Shown: positions 17,080-26,517, counted from the first letter of the stretch. The stretch is DNA of 64,000 bases from Acidovorax sp. A1169 (GCF_030704685.1 NZ_JAUZDX010000014.1:122896-186895), one strand, 5' to 3'. Notes: a model not told the origin generated them from the sequence alone. Translations and numbers: made by a program.

Positions 17080-18234
17080 ATGCACCCCTTCTCCACGCCC
17101 ATCGCGCCTGCCCTCACGCGCCGCCGGGTGCTGTCGTCAGCAGCGGCCACCGCTGTCGCCCTGCCCGGCTGGGCACTGGCACAGCAGACCGAGCCCTGGC
17201 GCATCGGCCAGACGGCCGCCCTCACGGGCCCGCTGGCCTTCCCGTTCGTGGAGATGAACAAGGGCATTGCCGCGGCCTTCCAGGAGGTCAACGAGCGCGG
17301 TGGCATCGACGGGCGGCGCCTGCAGTTCACCAGCACCGACGATGGCGGCGACCCGGCCAGGGCGGGTGCCAATGCAAAGAAGCTGCTGGAGGAGGACAAG
17401 GTCTTCGCCCTGCTGTCCTGCGGCGGCACCACCAGCGTGATGGGCGCGCTGCCCGTGGCCATGGCGGCCAAGGTGCCGGTGATCGCCCCCGCTACGGGCT
17501 CGGATGCGCTGCGGCCGTTCAACCCCCTGGTGTTCCATGCGCGTGCCAGCTATTCGCAGGAGCTCCACAAGATCGTGCAGCAGCTGGGCTCCACAGGCTT
17601 CACCAAGTGCGCGGTGGCCTATATCGACAACCCGTTCGGCAAGGCCACGCTGGCGGCCTTCGATGCGGCGGCCAAGGCGCACAACAACAAGGACTGGAAG
17701 GCCTTCCTCTTGCCCGAGACCGAGGAAGGCGTGGCGCGCACGGTGGACGAGATCACCGCCTGGCAGCCCACGGCCCTGATCTCGCTGGCGGTGGGCGCCG
17801 TGGGCATACCGTTCTACAAGGCGCTGCGCCAGCGCGTGAAGGCGCCTGCGTTCTCGATCTCGTTCCTGGGTTCGCGGCCGCTGCTGGCGGCGCTGGGCGA
17901 GTCGGCGCGCGGCATCACCGTGGCCCAGGTGGCACCCAACCCCGACAACGTGGCCAAGCCCATCGTCAAGGCCTACCGCGATGCGCTCAAGGCCAGCGCG
18001 GCCAGTGCCGAGCCGGGCTATTCGTCGCTGGAGGGCTACCTGAGCGCGCGCCTGATGATCGAGGCCCTGCGCCGCACGGGCCGCACTGCAACGCGCGAAA
18101 AGCTCATCGAGGCACTGCACACCATGCGCCCCTACGACATGGGCGGCTTCGAGTTGCGCTATGGACCGCAGGACCACAACGGCACGGACTTCGTGGAGCT
18201 GTCTTACTTCAACGGCGAGCGGTTTCGGCGCTGA
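17080..18234 (+). CDS. ABC-type substrate-binding protein, branched-chain amino acid (LIV) family, orphan
   Basis: 384 residues from the ATG at 17080; in-frame ATGs at 16978 and 17044 would add residues without homology. The N-terminus TRRRVLSSAAATAVALPGWALAQ fits a Tat-type signal (twin Arg followed by VLS). The mature part shows the type I periplasmic-binding fold of LivJ-like proteins: IGQTAALTGPLAF, LLSCGGTTSVMGALP, CAVAYIDNPFGK, SLEGYLSARLMIEALRR and YDMGGFELRYGP. No permease or ATPase gene is adjacent, so it is an orphan that must use another transporter, perhaps one of the LIV systems further along, or act as a sensor component. Confidence 0.85.
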   Translation: MHPFSTPIAPALTRRRVLSSAAATAVALPGWALAQQTEPWRIGQTAALTGPLAFPFVEMNKGIAAAFQEVNERGGIDGRRLQFTSTDDGGDPARAGANAKKLLEEDKVFALLSCGGTTSVMGALPVAMAAKVPVIAPATGSDALRPFNPLVFHARASYSQELHKIVQQLGSTGFTKCAVAYIDNPFGKATLAAFDAAAKAHNNKDWKAFLLPETEEGVARTVDEITAWQPTALISLAVGAVGIPFYKALRQRVKAPAFSISFLGSRPLLAALGESARGITVAQVAPNPDNVAKPIVKAYRDALKASAASAEPGYSSLEGYLSARLMIEALRRTGRTATREKLIEALHTMRPYDMGGFELRYGPQDHNGTDFVELSYFNGERFRR

Positions 18235-18443
18235 TAGATCACTGCGCGAACGCAAAGCCCTGGTTGCGAAAGGTCTGCACCGGCAGCGCCAGCTGGGTCT
18301 CGGCCTCACCTTGCTGCGCAGGCGGCTGATCAGCCCTCCCCGGCCACGTAGGACATCCGCTCGTGTTGCTCCGGGAATTGCCGAATTGGGCGTTTGCGTG
18401 GGTAGTATGGGGCATCGTTCATTCAGTTACACCCCTCACAACC

Positions 18444-18689
18444 ATGCCTGCGATCGGTCTCCCCTGGCCACCCAATCTCCAAATCGACGGATCGACCTAC
18501 CTGGTGCGGCCGCTGGCGCTGGCTGCGCCATCGAATGTGCCGGAGCGGGTTTTCATCTTCGAAGAGGACGGCTCGCCCGTGCTCACCGTGCGCCGTGACT
18601 GGGCCAGCTACCCCGAAGCGCTCTACACCGCAGAACAGAAGCTCCGGGAGCATTTGGCGCCAACGCCGATCAATGTTTTTGGCGGCTGA
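18444..18689 (+). CDS. Small hypothetical protein
   Basis: 81 residues from the ATG at 18444 (MPAIGLPWPPNLQIDG). A longer frame from 18363 exists but the extra part looks non-coding. The sequence has no membrane segment; it contains VFIFEEDGSPVLTVRRDW, a beta-hairpin-like stretch, and ends in INVFGG. I do not recognise a family. It lies between an orphan binding protein and another small gene, with no operon sign. Codon use is less GC-biased in the third position than in the neighbours, so it is only moderately certain to be expressed. Confidence 0.4.
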   Translation: MPAIGLPWPPNLQIDGSTYLVRPLALAAPSNVPERVFIFEEDGSPVLTVRRDWASYPEALYTAEQKLREHLAPTPINVFGG

Positions 18690-18775
18690 TGAGCGTGCCT
18701 TTCGCGAGGCAGCGGCGAGACCTTGAGGCGCTGGCGCCACTGCAGTGCAGCCTTTTCAGCGCTGCAATGCCAGGG

Positions 18776-19045
18776 CTATTCCTCTACTGATTCGCGCATG
18801 ATTCCGCGTGCCACACAGCACTGGTGCAGTTCGCTGGTGGCCAGCATGCCCTGCAGCAGCGGGTAGGTGACACGTGCCACCAGCCACTCGTCATCCGGCT
18901 GCGACAGTATTTCTCCGGACCGTCCTGCGCCCAGCGCCGTCCAGAACTGCAGAACCCCGATGGCATCCGTGTTGGCATGGGCGAATCTTCCGTGGGCCAC
19001 CTTGCGAGCGCGGGTGAATTTGAAGGTTTCGGATTGGGTACGCAT
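18776..19045 (-). CDS. Small hypothetical protein
   Basis: 89 residues from the ATG at 19045 (MRTQSETFKFTRARKVAHGRF); the frame continues upstream to 19129 but the added residues are Cys/Ser-rich and unlikely. It holds a helical core DDEWLVARVTYPLLQGMLATSELHQCCVARGIM, and a pair of adjacent cysteines near the end. No family recognised. It is 109 bases from the SDR gene stop on the same strand and is not part of an obvious operon. Confidence 0.4.
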   Translation of the reverse strand: MRTQSETFKFTRARKVAHGRFAHANTDAIGVLQFWTALGAGRSGEILSQPDDEWLVARVTYPLLQGMLATSELHQCCVARGIMRESVEE

Positions 19046-19154
19046 CGGCTTTGCAGAACAGAGAAACAGCGAGGACAAAAAGCCTTCGCATGGTGTACTG
19101 CCTGGGCCTAACTCTGTGTAGGCGAACACCGCAAATACCTACCGCGGGGCAGGC

Positions 19155-19865
19155 TTACCAGGGCAATGGCTGCCCGCCGTATGCGTAGAAACCACCCGTG
19201 CATTCGGGCGTGAGCCCATCGATCACACGCAGCATGTCGGCCGCCGCGTCCGCCGCCGGCCGGCCGATCTCGGCGCCGCGAAACGGGGCCGACAGGGCAG
19301 AGTCCACCGTGCCGGGGTGCAGCGCCACCAGCACGGCCTGTGGGTTGCCGCGCTGCACCTCGATGGCCGCGGTCTTGAGGAACATGTTCAGCGCCGCTTT
19401 CGAGGCCCGGTAGCTGTACCAGCCGCCCAGCCGGTTGTCGCCAATGCTGCCCACCTTGGCCGACAACACCGCCAGCACGCTGCGGTCCTTGGCCAGCAGC
19501 GGCGCAAAATGCGCCATGACCAGCGCCGGGCCCATGGCATTGGTGCGCAGGCAGGCCTGCATCTGCGCATAGTTGAGCTGACCCAGGCGCTTTTCTGGCA
19601 TGCCTTCGGGGCCGTGCAGCATGCCGGTGGCGACGATGACGAGGTGAAACGGGCCCTGCGGTGCCAGCGCTGCCGCCGCCTCGGACACTGTGGCTTCGTG
19701 CGCGAAATCGATGGGTGGCAACGTGCTTCTTCCCAGTCCGACCACCAGCGCACAGCGCGGGTCGGCCTGCAGGTGCTGCACGAAGGCACTGCCGATGCCG
19801 CCCGAGGCACCAAGGACGAGGGCGCGAAAGCCCTGCGGGAAAGAACGAAGGTGGTCTGTCAGCAT
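19155..19865 (-). CDS. Short-chain dehydrogenase/reductase
   Basis: 236 residues with the SDR NAD(P)-binding motif VLGASGGIGSAF near residue 17, the structural NAMG motif near residue 112 and the catalytic pair YSYRASK (Tyr and Lys of YxxxK) near residue 155, with Ser in LSAKVGS upstream. The sequence resembles C-factor-type SDRs (carbonyl reductase-like). It is the last gene of the PHB-scavenging run, 51 bases after the alpha/beta hydrolase. An oxidation of hydroxybutyrate to acetoacetate is one attractive role (3-hydroxybutyrate dehydrogenases are SDRs), but the sequence is not of the classical BdhA type, so this is inference. Confidence 0.8.
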   Translation of the reverse strand: MLTDHLRSFPQGFRALVLGASGGIGSAFVQHLQADPRCALVVGLGRSTLPPIDFAHEATVSEAAAALAPQGPFHLVIVATGMLHGPEGMPEKRLGQLNYAQMQACLRTNAMGPALVMAHFAPLLAKDRSVLAVLSAKVGSIGDNRLGGWYSYRASKAALNMFLKTAAIEVQRGNPQAVLVALHPGTVDSALSAPFRGAEIGRPAADAAADMLRVIDGLTPECTGGFYAYGGQPLPW

Positions 19866-19916
19866 GTCAAAGGGAGGCCCATACCCCCATCATGCACCAG
19901 GGCCAAGCCATCGTTC

Positions 19917-20891
19917 TCAAGGCCATTGCAGCCGGGTAGGTGCCCGGTACTGCGAACGCGGCAGCGCGCTGGCCGCAGGCCCACCCGCCGTGCGCACCAG
20001 CGCAGGCTCCGCAGACCCAGGGTCCTGCACGCCGTGCACGAAGAAACGGTCCACCAGCGCATAGTGCTCGGGCACGTTGAGGGCCGGGGCATGGCCGCAA
20101 CCGGGCACCTCGATCACGCGGGCCTGGCCGCGGGCGCCAGGGCCGCGCATGAGCATCTCGATGGTGGTCTCACGCAGCACCAGGTCGGAGTCTTCGCCGC
20201 GCAGGCACAGCACGGGGATGTCGAGCGCGTCGTAGTGGTCCCAGATCAGGTAGTCGTTGGCATGGTGCGTGAACTGCTGCACCATGGCCGGGTCGTAATG
20301 CGGGGTCACGCGGCCGTCGGGCAGGCGGCGGGTGCTGGTCTCGGTCAGGCGGCGCCACTGCGCATCGCTGAGCCAGCCATAGGGCTGGTAGACTTGGCGG
20401 AAGAAGGCCTCCAGTTCCGCCACGGTATCGAACGCAGGCGGCTGGCCCGCATAGGCCTTGATGCGCCCGAGCGCATCGTCGGCCAGGCGCGGTGCGTTGT
20501 CGTTGAGCAGCAGGCTGCGGATGCGGCCCTTGAGCCCCGGCTCAAACAGGCCCGAGGCGCACACGGTGCCGATGGCTCCGCCCATGGAGGTGCCCACCCA
20601 GTGGGCCTGCTCGATCCCCAGTGCGTCGAACAGCCCCGCCGCGATGCGGGCGTAGGAGCGCAACTGGTAGTCCTGGGCCGGCTCACGCGCCCACTGGCTC
20701 AGGCCGCGGCCGATGGTGTCGGGGCAGATCACGCGGTAGCGGGGCGCCAGGTGGGCGGCCAGGTCGTCCATGTCGCGGCCGGTGCGGGCCAGGCCGTGCC
20801 AGGCCACCACCACCGGGGCATCGGGCGCGCCCCATTCGGTGTAGTGGATTTCATAGCCGGCGCAGGTGGCATAGCGCGATAACGGGGTCAT
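19917..20891 (-). CDS. Alpha/beta hydrolase, possible intracellular hydroxybutyrate-ester hydrolase
   Basis: 324 residues from the ATG at 20891, with AAGG 10 bases upstream; a TTG nine bases further upstream is less likely. The oxyanion stretch VVVAWHGLARTGRDM lies near residue 32, the nucleophile elbow GTSMGGAIGT near residue 105, an Asp in VLCLRGEDSDLV and His in VIEVPGCGHAPAL. No signal peptide, so it is cytoplasmic. The last 45 residues after the catalytic His region are a proline/arginine-rich tail. Position in the PHB cluster between a binding protein and an SDR suggests hydrolysis of imported dimers or oligomers. Confidence 0.82.
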   Translation of the reverse strand: MTPLSRYATCAGYEIHYTEWGAPDAPVVVAWHGLARTGRDMDDLAAHLAPRYRVICPDTIGRGLSQWAREPAQDYQLRSYARIAAGLFDALGIEQAHWVGTSMGGAIGTVCASGLFEPGLKGRIRSLLLNDNAPRLADDALGRIKAYAGQPPAFDTVAELEAFFRQVYQPYGWLSDAQWRRLTETSTRRLPDGRVTPHYDPAMVQQFTHHANDYLIWDHYDALDIPVLCLRGEDSDLVLRETTIEMLMRGPGARGQARVIEVPGCGHAPALNVPEHYALVDRFFVHGVQDPGSAEPALVRTAGGPAASALPRSQYRAPTRLQWP

Positions 20892-20943
20892 GGTGGACAA
20901 CCTTGTGAGTCAGTGGATGGGACGGCGCAGTCGAAGACTGCCC

Positions 20944-22104
20944 CTATTTCATAAGTCGGCCGTTGGCGCCTATGACGGTCACTTCGACATACCGCGAGCC
21001 GATGCGGTTGGTGGGCGAATAGCCCAGGCTGATGCCGCCCAGGTCGTAGTTCTGCAGTGATTCGAGCGCTTTGACCACCTTGGCGCGCGTGGGCGCGGGG
21101 CCGGCGCGGCGCAGCGCCTCGACCAGCACCTTGGCACCCAGGAACTGCTCGAAGCTGGTGTAGTTGACCTCGGCCTCGGGCGCATACTTCTTGAGCAGGG
21201 TCTGGTACTCGCGCACCACGGGCAGTTGCGGGCGGAAGGGGTAGGGCACCACCTGGCTGATGCCCAGGCCATGCGCATTCTTCAGGCCGGCGAGCTTCAC
21301 GAGTTCGGTCGGGTCCACCACCGAGATGTTGTACAGCTGCGCGCCGCCGCCCTGCTCGCGGTAGCGCTGGATGAAGGCCGCCGCAGGCTTGTTGATGGCG
21401 ATCATGATCACGGCATGCACGTCGGCAGCCTTGATGGCCTTGACGGCATCGTCCACCTTGTCGGTGTTGCGCTCGTAGCCGGCCGAGACGACGAGTTTCA
21501 GGTTGCGCCGCGCCAGCGCCGCCTCCACGCCCGCCAGGCCGGCCTTGCCGAAGCCATCGTCCTGGTACATCACGGCCACGCGGTTCATGCCCAGCGTGGT
21601 CAACTGCTGCACCATGTGCTCGGCCTCGTCGCCATAGCCCGCGCGCACGTGAAAGATCCAGGGGTTGAACGGGCTGCGCAGCGACTCGCCCCCCGTGTAG
21701 GGCGCCACCAGCGCGGCACCGCCCTGCTCCAGCACGCCGTCCGTCAGCAACTGCGTGACGTTGGCCGTGCCGGCAAAGCCGTAGAGCGCCACCACCTCGG
21801 GTTTGGCCAGCATCTCGCGCGTCAGGCGCACGGTGTCGGGCACCTTGTAGCCATCGTCCACCACCCACTGGCGGATGGTGGCGCCATGCACGCCGCCCTG
21901 GGCGTTGATGGCGTCGAAGTAGATCTTGCCGCCCAGCACCATCTGCGTGCCCGTGCTGGCCAGCACGCCCGACAGCGGCGCCACCTGGCCCACCACCAGC
22001 TCGGCGGCGCGCACGGGCACTGCCATCAGCGCCAGCAGCCCCGTCAGTCCGAGTATCCCCAGGGCCGCGCGCATGCAGCGGCCCCATGTGTTCCATGTGT
22101 TCAT
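20944..22104 (-). CDS. LIV-type ABC substrate-binding protein (second of the PHB cluster)
   Basis: 386 residues from the ATG at 22104, preceded by AAAGGACGG. A signal peptide with core ALGILGLTGLLALMAVPVRA is present. The mature protein has the LivJ-type features VGQVAPLSGVLASTGTQM, VALYGFAGTANVTQLL, MYQDDGFGKAGLAGVE and the C-terminal YSPTNRIGSRYVEVTVIG. It is the second LIV-like binding protein of the cluster, the other lying at the head of the run, and both can share one LivHMGF core. It follows the oligomer hydrolase gene by 61 bases, which points to an oligomer, dimer or monomer of 3-hydroxybutyrate as ligand (inference). Confidence 0.87.
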   Translation of the reverse strand: MNTWNTWGRCMRAALGILGLTGLLALMAVPVRAAELVVGQVAPLSGVLASTGTQMVLGGKIYFDAINAQGGVHGATIRQWVVDDGYKVPDTVRLTREMLAKPEVVALYGFAGTANVTQLLTDGVLEQGGAALVAPYTGGESLRSPFNPWIFHVRAGYGDEAEHMVQQLTTLGMNRVAVMYQDDGFGKAGLAGVEAALARRNLKLVVSAGYERNTDKVDDAVKAIKAADVHAVIMIAINKPAAAFIQRYREQGGGAQLYNISVVDPTELVKLAGLKNAHGLGISQVVPYPFRPQLPVVREYQTLLKKYAPEAEVNYTSFEQFLGAKVLVEALRRAGPAPTRAKVVKALESLQNYDLGGISLGYSPTNRIGSRYVEVTVIGANGRLMK

Positions 22105-22165
22105 GTCCGTCCTTTGTGCCACCGGGTGCGGCAACGCGCCCGGCAGCTTTGTTGTTGTAGGGTCG

Positions 22166-24319
22166 TTATTCGGGGATCGCAATGGCTCCGGCTGCCGTCA
22201 CGGCGATGGCGTTGCCCGCGCTGGGCACGTCGACCAGCGGCGGCACGTTGGCGGCGGTGATGGCCGGGGCGCTGCCTGGTGTGCCGCCACGCGGCACGGT
22301 GCGCACCACCTGGCTGGCGGGCAACGCCTTGCCGGTGGCCAGGTGCTCGTACACGGCGTCGAGCGCGCGGTTCAGGTACACGTGCAGCGGCACGTAGCGG
22401 GTGTCGTAGCCGGGCAGCACCGTGGGCAAGCCGATGAAGCTGTCGAAGTGCTGGGCGTTGGCCACCTCCACATAGCTCAGCTTGCTGGCCGCACCCTCCA
22501 CGCGCTTGTTCAGCGCGGTGTAGGGGCGCGAGGTGTGGCTCACGGGCAGCAGCGCATCGGCGCGGCCATGCACGATGATGGCAGGCTTGCCGCGCAGGTT
22601 GCCATTGCGGCGCGTTTCATCGACACCGGCCTGCAGCTTGCGGGCCGCGGCATCGGTGCCGGTGACCAGGTTGCGCAGGCACACGGCACCCTCGGTGTTC
22701 CAGTCGAACGCACCGGAATCGGCCACGGACAGGAAGTCGCGCGCCGGGCCCTGCCTGGCGCGGTTGTTGATGAGCTGCACGCCGCCCGCTGGCGGCACGC
22801 CGTTGCCGGTGGCGAACATGCCGGCCAGCGCGGCGGGGGCCGCCAGCGGGGTGACCGCACCGGCGGTCGTGGCCCCTGCATAGCTGAAGCCGCACAGGTG
22901 GTCCTGCACGCTGGCGCGCGAGAGCGAGTTGGCAAAAGTCACCGCGACCGCAGGCGCCACCTCGAAGGCCGCGAGCGAGGCATGCAGGTCGTTGGACTCG
23001 GGCTCCCAGCCGTAGGCGCGCAGCTTTTGCAGCGATTCTTCGGCCTGGGCCGCCGTAGTGTCGGCCGTGAGCAGGCCCCGCGCACGCAGGGCCGCGCAGC
23101 GACCCGGTGCGATGGGCAGGGCCGCACCGGCAAAGCCTGCGGCGAAGGCGGCGGCATACGGGCTGGTGCTGACCGAGGGCGCCAGCGAGGCGCAGGCCTG
23201 GTACAGGTTGGCCTGGGTGGTGTAGTCGATCAGCGGGCGGCCCGTGACGGCGATGGCCGTGCCGCCGCGCTGCACGGTGATGCCGGGGTTGGCGGGCAGT
23301 TCCACCGCGGGCTCGGACACGGCCACGCCGCTGATCAGGCCCTGGGTATCGAGCTCGGCCGCTGCAATCGCCGCGCCGCCGCCGTTGGAAATGCTGGACG
23401 CGATGACGATGGTGTTGCCCGGTGTGAGCGACTTGATGCGCTGGCCCGACACGGTGAGCGAGCCATGGCGCTCGTTGAGCACGTAGTAGCCGAACTCCAC
23501 CGCCTGCAGCGTGGTCGTGCCCCAGTCCTTCTCGGCGTTCTGGCCCGAGTGCGCGTGCTTGAAGGCAAAGCGGTTGGGCGTGGCGGCGTTGAAGGCGGCG
23601 AGCTGCGCGGGCGTGAGGTTGGCGTTGAAGGCGGCGCTCTTGCCGGCCGCAGCGGCCGTGGTGCGCGTGCCGTCGATCAGCGGCACGGTGTCGTTCTGCA
23701 GGTCGTGCGGGGCGGCGCCCGTGCCCTTGTCGGAATAGGCCACGGCGCAGCCGCGCTTGAGGCCCCATTCGCCGGTGGAGATGCCGCCGTACACGCCGCG
23801 CGAGCCCGATGCGGTGGCCGTGATCATGCACGCCCGTGCGGGGTTGAAGCTGTCGGGCACCTGCACCATCAGGGTCACGTTCTGGCGGCCGCTGCCGTCG
23901 TCGGCATAGGCGATGTACTCGGTGCCGGGCACCTTGCCATCGCCCGTGGTGACGCGGCCCTGGGCATCGACGTTGGGGCCATACAGCGTGCCGTAGCCGC
24001 CGGCGGCGGTCATGTCCAGCATGGCGCGGTAGTTGTTGTAGATGGCGGCGCGGCGCAGTTCGGCCCCGGTGGGCTTGAGTGCATCGGCGTAGGCAGGTGG
24101 CGTGGCCGAAGCCAGGCCACTCGCACCCAGGCCGGCGGTCAGCAGGTCGTTGCTGCTGCCGTCGTAGCGGGTCTCCGTGATGCTGCCCAGGTAGGCGGGC
24201 CGCGTGTTCACCCCGCCCGTGCTGTCACTGCCCCCACCGCCACCGCAGGCTGCGAGCACTGCGGCGGACACGGCCAGCATCGCGGTTCGTTGCGTCGTCT
24301 TTTTCTTCAGGCATTTCAT
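22166..24319 (-). CDS. 3-hydroxybutyrate oligomer hydrolase family lipoprotein
   Basis: 717 residues from the ATG at 24319. The N-terminus is a lipoprotein signal: LAVSAAVLAAC with Cys25 followed by a Gly-rich linker, so it is probably anchored to a membrane, likely the outer membrane or its periplasmic face. The long catalytic region matches the extracellular D-(-)-3-hydroxybutyrate oligomer hydrolases (PF10605). Ser311 lies in SISNGG, which replaces the usual lipase box, with Asp in VHGRADALLPVSH and His in NAQHFDSFIGLP. It cleaves soluble oligomers released by the depolymerase to monomers. Placed between livM and the second binding protein in a same-strand run. Confidence 0.88.
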   Translation of the reverse strand: MKCLKKKTTQRTAMLAVSAAVLAACGGGGGSDSTGGVNTRPAYLGSITETRYDGSSNDLLTAGLGASGLASATPPAYADALKPTGAELRRAAIYNNYRAMLDMTAAGGYGTLYGPNVDAQGRVTTGDGKVPGTEYIAYADDGSGRQNVTLMVQVPDSFNPARACMITATASGSRGVYGGISTGEWGLKRGCAVAYSDKGTGAAPHDLQNDTVPLIDGTRTTAAAAGKSAAFNANLTPAQLAAFNAATPNRFAFKHAHSGQNAEKDWGTTTLQAVEFGYYVLNERHGSLTVSGQRIKSLTPGNTIVIASSISNGGGAAIAAAELDTQGLISGVAVSEPAVELPANPGITVQRGGTAIAVTGRPLIDYTTQANLYQACASLAPSVSTSPYAAAFAAGFAGAALPIAPGRCAALRARGLLTADTTAAQAEESLQKLRAYGWEPESNDLHASLAAFEVAPAVAVTFANSLSRASVQDHLCGFSYAGATTAGAVTPLAAPAALAGMFATGNGVPPAGGVQLINNRARQGPARDFLSVADSGAFDWNTEGAVCLRNLVTGTDAAARKLQAGVDETRRNGNLRGKPAIIVHGRADALLPVSHTSRPYTALNKRVEGAASKLSYVEVANAQHFDSFIGLPTVLPGYDTRYVPLHVYLNRALDAVYEHLATGKALPASQVVRTVPRGGTPGSAPAITAANVPPLVDVPSAGNAIAVTAAGAIAIPE

Positions 24320-24373
24320 TGCGTTTGTCTCCGAGTTGTGTTTTTCTGAACTTCTGGAACGCAGCTTCACCCC

Positions 24374-24394
24374 GGCCAGGTTGGGGGCCTGGCC
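24374..24394 (-). other. Intergenic hairpin after livM
   Basis: GGCCAGG (24374-24380) pairs with CCTGGCC (24388-24394) across a 7-base loop, directly after the livM stop. There is no U-tract, so it is not a classical terminator; it may shape transcript processing or polarity between livM and the oligomer hydrolase gene. Confidence 0.4.
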
Positions 24395-24395
24395 C

Positions 24396-25469
24396 TCACG
24401 CCACCTTGCGCGCTGCTGCCGCGCGCAGGCGCCCCACCACCCCGGTGGGGAAGTAATACACCGACAAGACGAAGAGCACGCCCAGCCACAGCAGCCAGCG
24501 GTCGGGCGAGAGCAGCGCCGACAGCCATGGCAGGCCCGAGGCCGCCTCGCTTGCGAGGCGCAGCAGGTCCTGCAGGTAGCTTTGCGCAATGAGGAAGAGC
24601 ACGGCGCCGATGGCCGAGCCGTAGATGGTGCCCATGCCGCCGATAACCACGATGAGCAGGCAGTCCATCATGATTTCGAAGGACAGCGAGGTATCGGGCC
24701 CGTTGTAGCGCAGCCAGAGCGCGAGCATGGCGCCCGCGCAGCACGCGAACAGAGCCGACAGCACGCTCGACGTGGTGCGGTACACCACCACGCGGTAGCC
24801 GATGGCCTCGGCACGGAACTCGTTTTCGCGAATCGCCTGCAGCACCCGGCCAAACGGCGAGTTCACGATGCGCAACAGCGCCAGCACCAGTGCCACGGCC
24901 ACCACGAACAGCAGGTAGTAGCACAGCAGCCGCCCGTCGAGCGTGACGCCCAGGAAGGGCTCGTCGAAGGGCTCGAAGCTCGGCGACAGGATCTCGGGCA
25001 CCTTGAAGGTCAGCCCATCCTCGCCGCCCGTGATGTCCGACAGCTGCGAGGCCAGCGTCTGGAACGCTGCCGCCACGGCCAGCGTGATCATGGCGAAGAA
25101 GATGGCGCGCACGCGCAGCGAGAACAGCCCCACCGCCAGCGACAACAGCAGCGAAAGCACCAGGGCGCCGCCCAGGCCCACGGCCAGGGCCGACCAGGTG
25201 GGCCCCATGCGCGTGGTGGCCACCGCGATGCCATAGGCCCCGATGCCGAAGAACATGGTGTGCGCAAAGCTCACGATGCCGGTGTAGCCCAGCAGCAGAT
25301 CGAAGCTGGCGACCAGCACCACGAAGATCAGCACCTTGGCCGCCACGGACAGGGCCTTGACGCCAGGGAACAGGAAGGGCGCGAACGCCAGGCCCAGGAA
25401 GATGGCCACGAGGATCACCGCCAGCACCTTGCTGCGCGGGTAGTCGCCGGAGAGAAGTCGATTCAGCAT
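24396..25469 (-). CDS. livM: LIV-type ABC permease, LivM-like
   Basis: 357 residues with about ten hydrophobic segments, the first at residues 16-35. Family features are FDLLLGYTGIVSFAHTMFFGIGAY near residue 62 (the LivM GYAGQLSLGH-type block) and the loop LQAIRENEFRAEAIGYRV near residue 215, the EAA-like ATPase contact. It forms the inner-membrane channel with LivH. A 16-base gap follows livH, consistent with one operon. In this cluster the cargo is probably 3-hydroxybutyrate or its oligomers rather than branched-chain amino acids (context inference). Confidence 0.9.
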   Translation of the reverse strand: MLNRLLSGDYPRSKVLAVILVAIFLGLAFAPFLFPGVKALSVAAKVLIFVVLVASFDLLLGYTGIVSFAHTMFFGIGAYGIAVATTRMGPTWSALAVGLGGALVLSLLLSLAVGLFSLRVRAIFFAMITLAVAAAFQTLASQLSDITGGEDGLTFKVPEILSPSFEPFDEPFLGVTLDGRLLCYYLLFVVAVALVLALLRIVNSPFGRVLQAIRENEFRAEAIGYRVVVYRTTSSVLSALFACCAGAMLALWLRYNGPDTSLSFEIMMDCLLIVVIGGMGTIYGSAIGAVLFLIAQSYLQDLLRLASEAASGLPWLSALLSPDRWLLWLGVLFVLSVYYFPTGVVGRLRAAAARKVA

Positions 25470-25485
25470 ATTGGTCGGCTCCTGT

Positions 25486-26517
25486 TCAGCGGTTGGCCAC
25501 GGGGTAGACGCCCTGAGGACGCCACAGCAGGATGGCCACCATCAACGCGATGTTGGAGAACAGCGCCACCTTGGGCACCAGAAAGCCGGTGTAGTTGGCC
25601 ATGAGCCCCACCAGCAGCGCGCCGATGAGCGCACCGCCCGTGGACCCGAGGCCGCCGATGATGATCACGATGAAGATCAGCACGTTGACCTGCGCGCCCA
25701 TCTGCGGCACCACGTTCTGCTGGTACAGCCCCCACATCACGCCGCCCAGGCCCGCCAGCGCCGAGCCCACCACGAACACGCCGATGAACAGGCGCCGGAT
25801 GCGGTAACCCAGCGACTCGACCATCTCGCGGTCCTGCACGCCGGCACGGATCAAGAGGCCGACCTTGGTGCGCGACAGCGTCCAGGCCAGCACGGCAAAG
25901 ACCAAGAGGCCCACGGCCACCGCCACCAGGCGGTATTTCTCGATGGCCGCATCGCCGATGAGCAGCGCGCCGCGCATGCCCTGGGGCAGCGGCAGCGGGA
26001 TTTGCTGCGGGCCCCAGATGACCTTGATCAGCTCTTCGCCGATGATCATGCCGCCCATGGTGATGAGGATCTGCTTCAAGTGCTGGCCGTACACCGGCCG
26101 CACGATGAAACGCTCGAACGCCAGGCCTACGGCCCCCGCCACGGCCATGGCCACCAGCATGGCCGGCAACACCGCCACCATGTTGCGCCACAGCTGATCG
26201 GATCCCGTCCAGTCGCCCATGGCACCCAGCACGCTGGTGGCCACGAAGGCACCAAGCGCGATGAACACGCCGTGGCCGAAGTTGAGCACGTCCATCAGGC
26301 CGAACACCAGCGTCAGGCCCGAGGCGATGATGAAGATGATCATGCCCATGGCCAGGCCCGCCACGGTGAGCGTGAGCCAGGTGCTGGGCGAGCCGATGAA
26401 GGGCAGCACCAGCAGCGCCAGGGCCGGCACCAGGGCCAGCGGCTTCCAGTCGAAGTCGCGCAGCATGGCCTTGGTGGCGCCGGTGGTGGATGTCGTTGTC
26501 GTCGTCGCGGTGCTCAT
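25486..26517 (-). CDS. livH: LIV-type ABC permease, LivH-like
   Basis: 343 residues with eight or more hydrophobic segments. The LivH block SGLTLVFGLMDVLNFGHGVFIALGAF is at about residues 65-90 and the ATPase-contact loop LRAGVQDREMVESLGY (here LIRAGVQDREMVESLGYRIRR) at about 228-245. The first 35 residues are a Thr-rich cytoplasmic tail, longer than in E. coli LivH. The start ATG overlaps the livF stop by 4 bases. Confidence 0.9.
   Translation of the reverse strand: MSTATTTTTSTTGATKAMLRDFDWKPLALVPALALLVLPFIGSPSTWLTLTVAGLAMGMIIFIIASGLTLVFGLMDVLNFGHGVFIALGAFVATSVLGAMGDWTGSDQLWRNMVAVLPAMLVAMAVAGAVGLAFERFIVRPVYGQHLKQILITMGGMIIGEELIKVIWGPQQIPLPLPQGMRGALLIGDAAIEKYRLVAVAVGLLVFAVLAWTLSRTKVGLLIRAGVQDREMVESLGYRIRRLFIGVFVVGSALAGLGGVMWGLYQQNVVPQMGAQVNVLIFIVIIIGGLGSTGGALIGALLVGLMANYTGFLVPKVALFSNIALMVAILLWRPQGVYPVANR

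Noticed and set aside
18237..18330. Possible C-terminal gene remnant on the minus strand (ending LALPVQTFRNQGFAFAQ)
   Set aside because: The frame is open for under 40 codons and has no start or recognised family; may be chance.
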